A stretch of DNA of 6,603 nucleotides from Acidobacteriota bacterium (GTDB lineage: Bacteria > Acidobacteriota > Thermoanaerobaculia > Multivoradales > JAHEKO01). The DNA is taken from contig JAHEKO010000146.1 in assembly GCA_024638355.1 (NCBI GenBank), forward strand, positions 1 through 6,603, in the 5' to 3' direction. Shown here piece after piece: positions 1-6,329 of this stretch; positions within the stretch are counted from its first letter, which is position 1; every line of letters begins with the position of its first letter. The position numbers and the translations under genes were made by a program. Below the pieces are notes generated by a model. That model did no database searches. It worked only from the letters and a program-made list of their open reading frames with translations, and was not told where the DNA came from.

Positions 1-1342
1 GCCGCTCCTCCAGCTCGCGCTTCATCTTCTCGACCGTGGTCTCGTCGATGTCGTAGAAGATCAGGGCGAGCGCGCACGACATGTAGAGCAGGCCCGGGAA
101 CACCGAGATCAGGAGCTTGATTCCGGTCAGCGCGAGCGCGGTCTGCTCGCCCGCCTGCTCCACGTAGCCGAAGGCGGCGAGCAGCCAGCCGGCCAGCGCG
201 CCGCCGATGCCCCAGCCGCCCTTCTGGGCGAAGGTGGCGGCGGAGAAGAAGAGCCCGGTCGCGCGCCGCCCGGAGGTCCATTCGCCGTAGTCGGCGGCGT
301 CCGCGATCATGGTCCAGAGCAGGGGCACCGCGGGGGCGTAGGCCATCTTGGCCAGGATGTTGAGGGCGTAGATCCAGCCGACGTCCCCGGCTCCGGGAAG
401 GTAGAGGAGCACGAAGAAGAGACCGGACAGAATCGAGCTGCCGATGAAGACGTTCTTCTTGCCGAAGCGCTGGGCGAGAGGCTTGGAGAGGGGTAGGGCG
501 ACGATCAGGGCGACGCTGCCCACCACGTTGAAGAGCTGCACGCTCTCCTCGCGGCCGATGTAGTACTTGAAGTAGTAGGCGATCGAGAGATTCTGCAGGG
601 CGAACATCACGAACGAGACGATCCCGACCACGGCGAGGATGACCCACGGCCGGTTGCGCAGCAGGATCTTGAAGTCCTGCGCCAGGGAGTCCTCCTGGGA
701 GGGTGGTGGCTGGATGCGCTCGCGGGTGGTCGCGAACGTGACCATGAAGAGGACGAAGGAGATCACCGCGAACAGGGTGACGGTCAGGCGGTAGCCGCTG
801 GCGTCGTCGCCTTGGCCGAAGTAGCGGGCCAGGGTCAGCGCCAGGCCGGAGACCACCAGCTGACCGGCGAACGCGCAGATGAACCGATAGGTGTTGAGGC
901 TGGTGCGCTCGATGGAGTCGGACGTCATCACCGCGCCCAACGACGAGTAGGGCAGATTGATCGCGGTGTAGGCGGTCATCAGCAGCAGGTAGGTGACCGC
1001 GGCGTATATCACCTTGCCGGTCGCGTCGAGATCGGGAGTCGAGAAGGTCAGCACCGCGAGCACGCCGTAGGGCAGGGCCATCCAGAGGATGTAGGGGCGG
1101 AACTTCCCCCACCGGGTCCGGGTGCGATCGGAGATCACCCCCATCAACGGATCGCTGGCCATGTCCCAGATCCGCGCGATGAGCATGATGGTGCCCGCCG
1201 CGGCGGCCGAGATCCCGAAGGTGTCGGTGTAGAAGATCAGGATCCAGAAGCCGACCATGTCCCACACGAAGTGGGACGCGGTGTCTCCCAGTCCGTAGCC
1301 GATCTTCTCCTTCACCGAGAGACGGCCGCTGGCTTGCGTCAT
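1..1342 (-). CDS. GPH-family (MelB-like) sugar:cation symporter, C-terminus cut by window edge
   Basis: This gene reads without a stop from an ATG at 1342 to the left edge, giving 447 residues; members of the family usually end soon after this point, so only a short tail is probably missing. It is an inner-membrane carrier of the glycoside-pentoside-hexuronide:cation symporter family. Seen in the sequence are an N-terminal GYGLGD motif (residues 15-20), RIWDMASDP (57-65) followed by DRTRTRWGKFRPY (72-84), NLPYSSLG near 129-136, and a late ADYGEW...GRRATG motif (350-363), with many hydrophobic segments between. By alignment to MelB from memory, Asp60 and Asp64 match the cation-site residues Asp55 and Asp59, so ion-coupled symport is expected. 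A GAGGA ribosome binding site (1350-1354) lies 7 nt before the start. It is divergent from the GH3 gene, which suggests a glucoside or glucan oligosaccharide as substrate; that is inference. Substrate and coupling ion cannot be read from the sequence. Confidence 0.92.
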   Translation of the reverse strand, partial: MTQASGRLSVKEKIGYGLGDTASHFVWDMVGFWILIFYTDTFGISAAAAGTIMLIARIWDMASDPLMGVISDRTRTRWGKFRPYILWMALPYGVLAVLTFSTPDLDATGKVIYAAVTYLLLMTAYTAINLPYSSLGAVMTSDSIERTSLNTYRFICAFAGQLVVSGLALTLARYFGQGDDASGYRLTVTLFAVISFVLFMVTFATTRERIQPPPSQEDSLAQDFKILLRNRPWVILAVVGIVSFVMFALQNLSIAYYFKYYIGREESVQLFNVVGSVALIVALPLSKPLAQRFGKKNVFIGSSILSGLFFVLLYLPGAGDVGWIYALNILAKMAYAPAVPLLWTMIADAADYGEWTSGRRATGLFFSAATFAQKGGWGIGGALAGWLLAAFGYVEQAGEQTALALTGIKLLISVFPGLLYMSCALALIFYDIDETTVEKMKRELEER

Positions 1343-1509
1343 CGTGTTGTCCTCGAGTTTGTCGGTCCGCCGGCGAGTCTCGAACGGCTCTCGACCTCGC
1401 GCGGCCGACGGAATCTACCAGAGAGGTCGCCGCGGTCGTGGTGTAGGGTTCGCCGGACAATCGCCCGGCCGCAACGGGCGATAGCAACAAGAGCCCTGGA
1501 GGACTTCAG
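1343..1509. promoter_or_regulatory. Divergent control region between GPH symporter and GH3 gene
   Basis: These 167 bp separate two divergent start codons, so promoters for both genes must lie here or within the neighbouring coding ends. No convincing -35/-10 pair is visible in this GC-rich stretch. It contains the GPH ribosome binding site (minus strand, 1350-1354), the GH3 ribosome binding site GGAGGA (1498-1503, 6 nt before ATG), an inverted repeat at 1460-1482, and a CGCCGGA heptamer (1451-1457) that recurs in an inverted repeat in the other divergent region. The role is inferred from position. Confidence 0.6.
1460..1482. repeat. 8-bp inverted repeat upstream of the GH3 start
   Basis: ATCGCCCG (1460-1467) and CGGGCGAT (1475-1482) are perfect complements around a 7-nt spacer. 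The right arm ends 15 nt before the GGAGGA ribosome binding site of the GH3 gene. It could be an operator for a dimeric regulator or a hairpin in the 5' untranslated leader. There is no T-run after it, so it is not an intrinsic terminator on the plus strand. Some such repeats are expected by chance in GC-rich DNA. Confidence 0.45.
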
Positions 1510-3384
1510 ATGAGAGCCACTCTTCTTTTCGCGCTGCCCGTGCTCCTCGCGTCGTGTGTCGCGACAGACGAGCGGACCTACGAACGGTCCGACGAACAGT
1601 CCTACGAACGGCCTGCCGGCCAGGCCCTCTACGTCTCCTTCGACGAACGGGTCGACGAGCTGCTGGCGCGGATGACGGTCGAAGAGAAGATCGGCCAGAT
1701 GACGCAGCCGGACCAGGAGTTCCTGGAAGACGTGGACCACGTTCGCGAGTACATGGTGGGCTCGCTGCTGAGCGGCGGCGGCTCGGATCCGCCGACGAAC
1801 AGCTTCGAGGACTGGCGGGCGCTGTACGAGAAGTATCAGTCGAAGGCGCTCGAGACGCGGCTCGCCATTCCGCTGCTCTACGGCGTCGACGCGGTGCACG
1901 GGCACTCGAACGTGCTCGGCGCGGTGGTCTTTCCGCACAACATCGGTCTCGGGGCGACGCGCAACGCCGAGCTGGTGGAGGAGATCTCCCGCATCACGGC
2001 AAAGGAGATCAAGGCCACCGGGATCAACTGGGATTTCTCGCCGTGCGTGGCGGTGCCCCGGGACGATCGCTGGGGCCGGACCTACGAGGGATTCGCCGAA
2101 GAGCCGATGCTGGTCGCCGAGCTGGGGGCCGCCGCCGTGCGCGGCCTGCAGGGCGAGGATCTCGGCGATCCGAACCGGGTGGTGGCCTGCGCCAAGCATC
2201 TGGTGGGCGACGGCGGAACCGTGATCGACAGCGGCGTCACCCTTCCCGACGGCTCGAGGTACCCGTTCGACCGCGGCGACGTGCCGCTGACCGAAGAGGA
2301 GCTGCGGCGGATCCACCTGGAGGGGTATGTCACCGCGGTCGCGGCCGGGGTCGGCACGATCATGCCCTCCTACAGCAGCTGGAACGGGGTCAAGTGCTCG
2401 GGCAGCCGCCGGCTGCTCACCGAGATCGTCAAGGACGAGCTGGGATTCGAGGGCTTCCTGATCTCCGACTTCAAGGCGATCGACGAGCTGCCCGGCGACT
2501 ACAAGAGCGACATCCAAACGTCGATCAACGCGGGCATGGACATGGTGATGGTGCCCGACCGATACGCGCTCTTCTTCGACACGCTCGCGGAGCTGGTCGA
2601 GGAGGGCGCGATCCCCATGGCGCGCATCGACGACGCGGTGCGGCGCATTCTGCGGGTGAAGTTCGCCGCGGGCCTGTTCGACGACGACTGGTCGCCGACC
2701 GCGGATCGCTCTCTCGAGCCGAGCTTCGGCTCGGCCGAGCACCGCGCGGTGGCGCGGCAGGCGGTCCGCGAGTCGCTGGTGCTGCTGAAGAACGAGGGGG
2801 CTCTGCCGCTGGCGAAGGACGCGCGGCGGCTCCACGTCGTCGGTCCGGGCGCGGACGACATCGGCATGCAGAGCGGCGGCTGGACGGTCGACTGGCAAGG
2901 CAAGATGGGCGCGATCACGGAGGGAACCACGATCCTCGAGGCGATCCGCAAGGCGGTCTCGGAGGGCACCGAGGTCACGCACTCGGAGGACGGCACGGGC
3001 GCCGAAGGTGCGGACGTCGTGGTCGTCGTCGTCGGCGAGCGGCCCTACGCCGAGATGCACGGCGACGACCTGGAGCTGAAGCTCGACGACGAGGATCGAG
3101 CCGTGGTCGCGAACGCCGCGGCCTCCGGAGTCCCGGTAGTGACCCTGCTGATCTCCGGCCGGCCCTTGATCGTCGACGCGGCACTCGAGGCGAGCGACTC
3201 CTTCGCCGCCGTCTGGCTGCCGGGCACGGAGGCGGACGGGATCGCGGACGTGCTGTTCGGCGACTACGCGCCGACGGGAAAGCTCTCGTTCTCGTGGCCG
3301 CGCTCGGCGGAGCAGCATCCCATCAACGTCGGCGACGAGGACTACGATCCGCTGTTCGCGTTCGGCTACGGGCTGAGCTGGTGA
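1510..3384 (+). CDS. GH3 exo-beta-glucosidase / beta-glucan exohydrolase lipoprotein
   Basis: This 624-residue enzyme of glycoside hydrolase family 3 should release glucose from the non-reducing ends of beta-glucan oligosaccharides by a retaining mechanism. It resembles the two-domain barley ExoI type in length and motifs. Residues 1-16 form a lipoprotein signal with lipobox LASC (Cys16); residue +2 is Val, so outer-membrane sorting is plausible. A repetitive tether (20-35) follows. The first domain begins near residue 43 with [20 protein letters not shown]. It carries GVDAVHGH (Asp127), GRTYEGF (Arg190), AKHLVGDGG (Lys229-His230) and the nucleophile motif LISDF (Asp320). The second domain has [10 protein letters not shown] (Trp458), GERPYAE with Glu515 as the probable acid/base, and ends FAFGYGLSW. 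The position after the nucleophile is Phe321, where ExoI has a clamp tryptophan. GGAGGA 6 nt upstream supports the start. Exact linkage preference (1,3, 1,4 or mixed) is not readable; the GH17 neighbour favours beta-1,3. Confidence 0.95.
   Translation: MRATLLFALPVLLASCVATDERTYERSDEQSYERPAGQALYVSFDERVDELLARMTVEEKIGQMTQPDQEFLEDVDHVREYMVGSLLSGGGSDPPTNSFEDWRALYEKYQSKALETRLAIPLLYGVDAVHGHSNVLGAVVFPHNIGLGATRNAELVEEISRITAKEIKATGINWDFSPCVAVPRDDRWGRTYEGFAEEPMLVAELGAAAVRGLQGEDLGDPNRVVACAKHLVGDGGTVIDSGVTLPDGSRYPFDRGDVPLTEEELRRIHLEGYVTAVAAGVGTIMPSYSSWNGVKCSGSRRLLTEIVKDELGFEGFLISDFKAIDELPGDYKSDIQTSINAGMDMVMVPDRYALFFDTLAELVEEGAIPMARIDDAVRRILRVKFAAGLFDDDWSPTADRSLEPSFGSAEHRAVARQAVRESLVLLKNEGALPLAKDARRLHVVGPGADDIGMQSGGWTVDWQGKMGAITEGTTILEAIRKAVSEGTEVTHSEDGTGAEGADVVVVVVGERPYAEMHGDDLELKLDDEDRAVVANAAASGVPVVTLLISGRPLIVDAALEASDSFAAVWLPGTEADGIADVLFGDYAPTGKLSFSWPRSAEQHPINVGDEDYDPLFAFGYGLSW
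1567..1614 (+). repeat. Four 12-bp tandem repeats coding the GH3 lipoprotein tether
   Basis: Four codon-aligned 12-bp units with consensus KACGAACGGTCC lie at 1567, 1579, 1591 and 1603. They encode [12 protein letters not shown] and YERP (residues 20-35), starting four residues after the lipidated Cys16. Units 2 and 4 share an 11-bp identity (CCTACGAACGG at 1577-1587 and 1601-1611, counting one preceding base or two). The peptide is charged and probably an extended spacer between the membrane anchor and the catalytic domain. The unit also resembles GACGAACGGGTC at 1642-1653, which encodes the start of the catalytic domain (DERV). Confidence 0.8.
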
Positions 3385-3394
3385 GGCGGTCGGG

Positions 3395-4438
3395 TTAGTC
3401 CCGTGTCCCGTCCGGGCGCATGACCAGCTTGGGCGTCCGGTCGACGTTGAACAGGCCCCAGTGCTTCTCGGCGCCGAGCGGGTTGCCGGGATCGCCCTTC
3501 CACGGCTCGTCGAAGGCCTCGAAGAAGAACACGGTCGTGCGGTTCGCTTCGGCCCACTGCAGCATCTCGTTGTAGTAGCGCGCCTGGTTGGCCTCGCTCG
3601 CGCGCTCGCCGAACTCGCTGGCGACGGTGGCCCAACCCGCTTCGAGGATCGCGATGGGCTTGCCGGGGTGAGCCTCCCGCACCCCGTCGATGTTTTCGAT
3701 GGTGAAGGCGAGGGCCTGGTCGATCGCCTTCTCCTCCCAGGCCGGATAGGTGTGGACGCCGAGGAAATCGACCTCGGCGGCCAGCGGCGCTCCGTCGCGT
3801 ATCCACCACTCGTAGTTGTCGGCAACCGTCACCGGCTGCTCGATGGCGCCCTTGACCTGGCGTACGTAGGCGATGACGCGCTCCAGCGGCACCATGTGAT
3901 CGTTCCAGTCGACCAGCGCCTCGTTGCCGACGTTGACGGCGACGACGAGGTCGTCGAACTCGTTCGCCAGCTCGATGCCGCGCTCGATCTCGGCGGCGTT
4001 CTTGAGGGCGTTGGCCGCCAGCTGCTCGTCGGGGATCGGCTCGTTCAGCCACGGGCATCCCTCGTGATTGCTGAGCTCGGCGTCGAGCCAGATGCCCAGC
4101 AGGACCCGGGTCGGCAGATCGTGCTCGCGGATGAGCTCGAGCGTCTGCCGCGTGTTCTCGCCGGAGTCGTACATCCGAATCAGCCGGAAGTCGTGCGCGA
4201 GCAGGATCTCGAGATCCTCGAGGATCTCCTCGGCGCTGGGATTCACCGCTCCGTCGCCGCGGTCGGGGTGCTGCCCCTCGCGGAATCCCGAGTAGGCGAC
4301 GGCCATGACCTCGCCGGCCACCAGGTCGTCGGCGAACGATCCCGGTTCCTCCGTGTCGCCGGGTGCGGTGGAGCACCCGGCGATGGCGAGGGCCACGAGG
4401 GCCACGACTGCCATTTGCTGCCTCGCTCGTCTCTTCAT
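3395..4438 (-). CDS. GH17 beta-1,3-glucanase-like lipoprotein
   Basis: This 347-residue protein belongs to glycoside hydrolase family 17, whose members cleave or transfer beta-1,3-glucan with retention of configuration. The ATG at 4438 is chosen over an in-frame ATG at 4525 because it follows AGGAGA by 6 nt and begins a clean lipoprotein signal: KRRARQQ, a hydrophobic stretch, then IAGC with Cys22 and Ser at +2, which fits outer-membrane sorting. The single (beta/alpha)8 domain spans about residues 42-340. The likely acid/base is Glu173 in VNVGNEALV and the likely nucleophile is Glu266 in AILEAGWAT; both are standard GH17 motifs. DNYEWW (207-212), GVHTYPAW (227-234) and FEAFDEPWK (306-314) are typical of bacterial and fungal members. 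It converges on the GH3 gene with 10 bp between the stop codons, and is divergent from the sugar porter. Endo-, exo- or transglycosylating action cannot be separated by motif alone. No carbohydrate-binding module is present. Confidence 0.92.
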   Translation of the reverse strand: MKRRARQQMAVVALVALAIAGCSTAPGDTEEPGSFADDLVAGEVMAVAYSGFREGQHPDRGDGAVNPSAEEILEDLEILLAHDFRLIRMYDSGENTRQTLELIREHDLPTRVLLGIWLDAELSNHEGCPWLNEPIPDEQLAANALKNAAEIERGIELANEFDDLVVAVNVGNEALVDWNDHMVPLERVIAYVRQVKGAIEQPVTVADNYEWWIRDGAPLAAEVDFLGVHTYPAWEEKAIDQALAFTIENIDGVREAHPGKPIAILEAGWATVASEFGERASEANQARYYNEMLQWAEANRTTVFFFEAFDEPWKGDPGNPLGAEKHWGLFNVDRTPKLVMRPDGTRD

Positions 4439-4444
4439 CCGTCG

Positions 4445-4450
4445 TCTCCT
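4445..4450 (-). promoter_or_regulatory. Ribosome binding site deciding the GH17 start
   Basis: On the minus strand AGGAGA lies 6 nt before the ATG at 4438. The alternative in-frame ATG at 4525 would add 29 residues, mostly arginine, proline and alanine, ahead of the lipoprotein signal, which would make no sense for export. Confidence 0.85.
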
Positions 4451-4454
4451 ACGG

Positions 4455-4477
4455 CTCGCCTGGCGAGCTCCCTCGCC
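4455..4477 (-). promoter_or_regulatory. Three mutually complementary arms in the GH17 5' leader
   Basis: Read on the minus strand, the leader runs GGCGAG (4477-4472), 4 nt, CTCGCC (4467-4462), 1 nt, GGCGAG (4460-4455), then 4 nt to the AGGAGA ribosome binding site. The middle arm can pair with either outer arm, and with one extra base pair the right-hand pairing forms a perfect 7+1+7 dyad at 4454-4468. Two exclusive hairpins, or two direct repeats of a protein-binding half site, are both possible. Function is unproven. Confidence 0.4.
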
Positions 4478-4533
4478 GGCCGTGGCGGAAGGCCTTCGAG
4501 GCCGTCTCCCGACTGCCGCTCTCACCGTCGGCT

Positions 4534-4554
4534 GAAAACGCCGGATCTCCGGCG
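4534..4554 (-). terminator. Terminator-like hairpin with T-run in the GH17 leader (candidate attenuator or operator)
   Basis: On the minus strand CGCCGG (4554-4549), loop AGAT, CCGGCG (4544-4539) is followed at once by TTTTC (4538-4534). This has the form of a weak intrinsic terminator pointing toward the GH17 gene, about 95 nt upstream of its start. The T-run is only four long. On DNA it is also a 16-bp dyad, CGCCGGA-TC-TCCGGCG (4539-4554), so an operator is an equal alternative. Confidence 0.35.
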
Positions 4555-4732
4555 CGCTTCAGGGTAGCAGCCGAGAGCTCCCGGCCGTGGGGAGGCCGCC
4601 GCTCCGGAGCCGCTCGGGCTTGGTGTACGATTTCGCGCGCGTCGCCGCAACTCGTGCCGAACTCTCCGCAGCCGAACACGACACGCCATGGAAGCGTGAT
4701 CGGACCCGTCAGTTGACGACTCAGGAGCCTTC

Positions 4733-6298
4733 ATGAGCAAACACCGGTACGTGATGCGCGTCGCGCTCACCGTCGCGATGGGCGGGTTCCTGATGGGCTT
4801 CGACGCCTCGGTGATCTCCGGCGTCGTCAAGTTCATCGAGACGGAGTTCGACTTGAGCAAGATCGAGCTGGGGTGGGCGGTCAGCTCGCTCACGCTGACC
4901 GCGACCCTGGCGATGATGGTCTCGGGCCCGCTGAGCGACCGGATCGGGCGCCGCAAGGTGCTCTTCCTGGCCGCCATCCTCTACGCCGTCTCGGCCATCT
5001 GTTCGGCCCTGGCGCCGACTTTCGTCATCCTGGTGATCGCCCGCATGGTCGGCGGTCTGGGTGTCGGCGCGTCGCTGATCATCGCGCCGATGTACATCGC
5101 GGAGATCGCGCCGCCGAAAGAGCGCGGGCGCATGGTGTCGTTCAACCAGCTCAACATCGTGGTCGGGATCTCGGCGGCCTTCTTCACCAATTACCTGATT
5201 CTCCAGCTGGGCTACTCCGACGCCGGATGGGCGCGCGCTCTCATGTTCGACGAGCACGCCTGGCGCTGGATGCTGGGTCTGGAGACGCTGCCCGCCGTCG
5301 TCTATTTCATCGGCCTCTTCTTCGTGCCCGAGAGCCCGCGCTGGCTTCTGCTCGAGGGGCGGGAGGAGACGGCCCGAGAGATCCTCGCGCGTGCCGTCGG
5401 CAGGGAAGAGGCTCACAAGGAGCTCGGCGAGATTCACGCCAGCCTCGCCAAGGATGCCGGCAAGGAGAAGGTTTCCGTGATGGAGCTCTTCGCGCCGGCG
5501 ATGAGGCTGGTGCTGACCATCGGGATCGTAGTGGCGATCATCCAGCAGGCGACGGGGATCAACTCGGTCTTCTTCTACGCGCCGATGATCTTCGAGCAGA
5601 CCGGCATCGGCACGGACGCGTCCTTCGCCCAGGCGGTGCTGGTGGGACTGACCAACCTGGTGTTCACGGTCGTGGCGATGCTGTTCATCGATCGGATCGG
5701 TCGCAAGCCGTTGCTCAACCTCGGCCTGGCCGGCATCGCCCTCTCCATGTTCGTGCTCGCCTGGGGTTTCCAGTCGGCTACCTACACGATCACCGGTGAC
5801 GCCCTGGCCAACCTGCCGGCGGAAGTGAGCGTGGCGGCCGTCGCCGAGCTCGAGGGCGCTACGTTCGAGAGCGACGTGGAGTTCAAGGACGCCCTGCAAG
5901 GGGCTCTGGGGGACGAGCCGGGCAAGCAGTACGAGTCCGCCCTGATCAACGCGGCGATCTCGATCAACCCGTGGCTGGTGCTCCTCGGCGTGCTCGGCTT
6001 CGTCGCGTCGTTCGCCGTCTCCATCGGACCGGTCATGTGGGTGCTCTTCTCGGAGCTCTTCCCCAACCGGATCCGGGGCATCGCCATCTCTTTCGTCGGC
6101 CTGATCAACTCCGCCGTCAGCTTCGGCGTGCAGCTCGTCTTCCCCTGGGAGCTCGCCAACTTCGGCAGCGCCACCACCTTCTTGATCTACGGACTCTTTG
6201 CCGCCGTCGGCCTGGTGTTCGTGGTGCTGGCTCTGCCCGAGACCAAGGGCCGCTCGCTCGAGGAGCTCGAGGCCCTTCTGGTCAAGAGCCCGGCGTGA
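4733..6298 (+). CDS. Sugar porter family MFS transporter (XylE/GLUT type) with periplasmic loop insertion
   Basis: This complete 521-residue inner-membrane carrier has the full set of sugar porter signatures: GFDASVISG (22-30), DRIGRRK (69-75), PESPRWLL (199-206), QQATGIN (271-277), DRIGRKP (320-326), GPVMWVLFSELFPNRIRG (432-449) and PETKGRS (502-508). By ungapped comparison with E. coli XylE from memory, Asp24 and Arg104 match the proton-coupling pair Asp27/Arg133, so proton symport is expected. Gln139, Gln271, Gln272, Asn277, Asn308 and Trp436 match sugar-binding residues; a hexose such as glucose is likely. Twelve membrane helices are expected with a cytoplasmic loop near residues 205-252. 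Residues about 350-411 are a hydrophilic insertion between helices 9 and 10, absent from XylE. AGGAG 5 nt before the ATG supports the start. It is divergent from GH17, and a secreted protein follows after 31 bp, probably in the same operon. Confidence 0.95.
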   Translation: MSKHRYVMRVALTVAMGGFLMGFDASVISGVVKFIETEFDLSKIELGWAVSSLTLTATLAMMVSGPLSDRIGRRKVLFLAAILYAVSAICSALAPTFVILVIARMVGGLGVGASLIIAPMYIAEIAPPKERGRMVSFNQLNIVVGISAAFFTNYLILQLGYSDAGWARALMFDEHAWRWMLGLETLPAVVYFIGLFFVPESPRWLLLEGREETAREILARAVGREEAHKELGEIHASLAKDAGKEKVSVMELFAPAMRLVLTIGIVVAIIQQATGINSVFFYAPMIFEQTGIGTDASFAQAVLVGLTNLVFTVVAMLFIDRIGRKPLLNLGLAGIALSMFVLAWGFQSATYTITGDALANLPAEVSVAAVAELEGATFESDVEFKDALQGALGDEPGKQYESALINAAISINPWLVLLGVLGFVASFAVSIGPVMWVLFSELFPNRIRGIAISFVGLINSAVSFGVQLVFPWELANFGSATTFLIYGLFAAVGLVFVVLALPETKGRSLEELEALLVKSPA

Positions 6299-6329
6299 CC
6301 CCCGCCGTTCGAAGTCAAGGAGAGACCGC

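Larger units (their letters stand above)
4439..4732. promoter_or_regulatory. Divergent control region between GH17 and sugar porter genes
   Basis: This 294-bp region has no credible gene and must hold promoters for both neighbours. It is unusually full of inverted repeats: a three-arm cluster at 4455-4477, GGCCT/AGGCC at 4491-4503, CGCCGGA/TCCGGCG at 4539-4554, and a 10-bp palindrome GCTCCGGAGC at 4601-4610. A TACGAT hexamer at 4626-4631 could be a weak -10 for the sugar porter but has no good -35 partner. The sugar porter has AGGAG at 4723-4727, 5 nt before its ATG. The regulatory role is inferred from position and dyad density. Confidence 0.6.

Noticed and set aside
812..1513. A 233-codon open frame on the plus strand opposite the start of the GPH gene
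   Set aside because: It is antisense to a clear GPH N-terminus, has low-complexity charged composition and would cover the divergent promoter region.
3011..3036. A GTC/GTG-rich run in the GH3 gene as a trinucleotide repeat
   Set aside because: It encodes the valine-rich core strand before the acid/base loop, a normal part of the GH3 second domain.
1554..3398. A 614-codon open frame on the plus strand in another frame of the GH3 gene
   Set aside because: It is an arginine/glycine-rich frame shadow with no motifs; the overlapping GH3 frame is conserved throughout.
3391..3403. A CGGG-TTAGT-CCCG hairpin across the GH17 stop codon as a bidirectional terminator
   Set aside because: The stem is only 4 bp and neither strand has a T-run after it; there is no room for a normal terminator in the 10-bp gap.
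1339..3825. An 828-codon open frame on the minus strand opposite the GH3 and GH17 genes
   Set aside because: It is arginine-, histidine- and aspartate-rich, has no recognisable motifs or export signal, and lies antisense to a GH3 with all catalytic residues. Long empty frames are expected in GC-rich DNA.
4439..4525. An upstream start giving GH17 29 extra residues
   Set aside because: The extra residues are Arg/Pro/Ala-rich and precede the lipoprotein signal; the internal ATG at 4438 has a proper ribosome binding site.
4601..4610. The 10-bp palindrome GCTCCGGAGC as an operator
   Set aside because: A palindrome of this size is likely to occur by chance in about 300 bp of GC-rich sequence, and it matches no operator I recognise.
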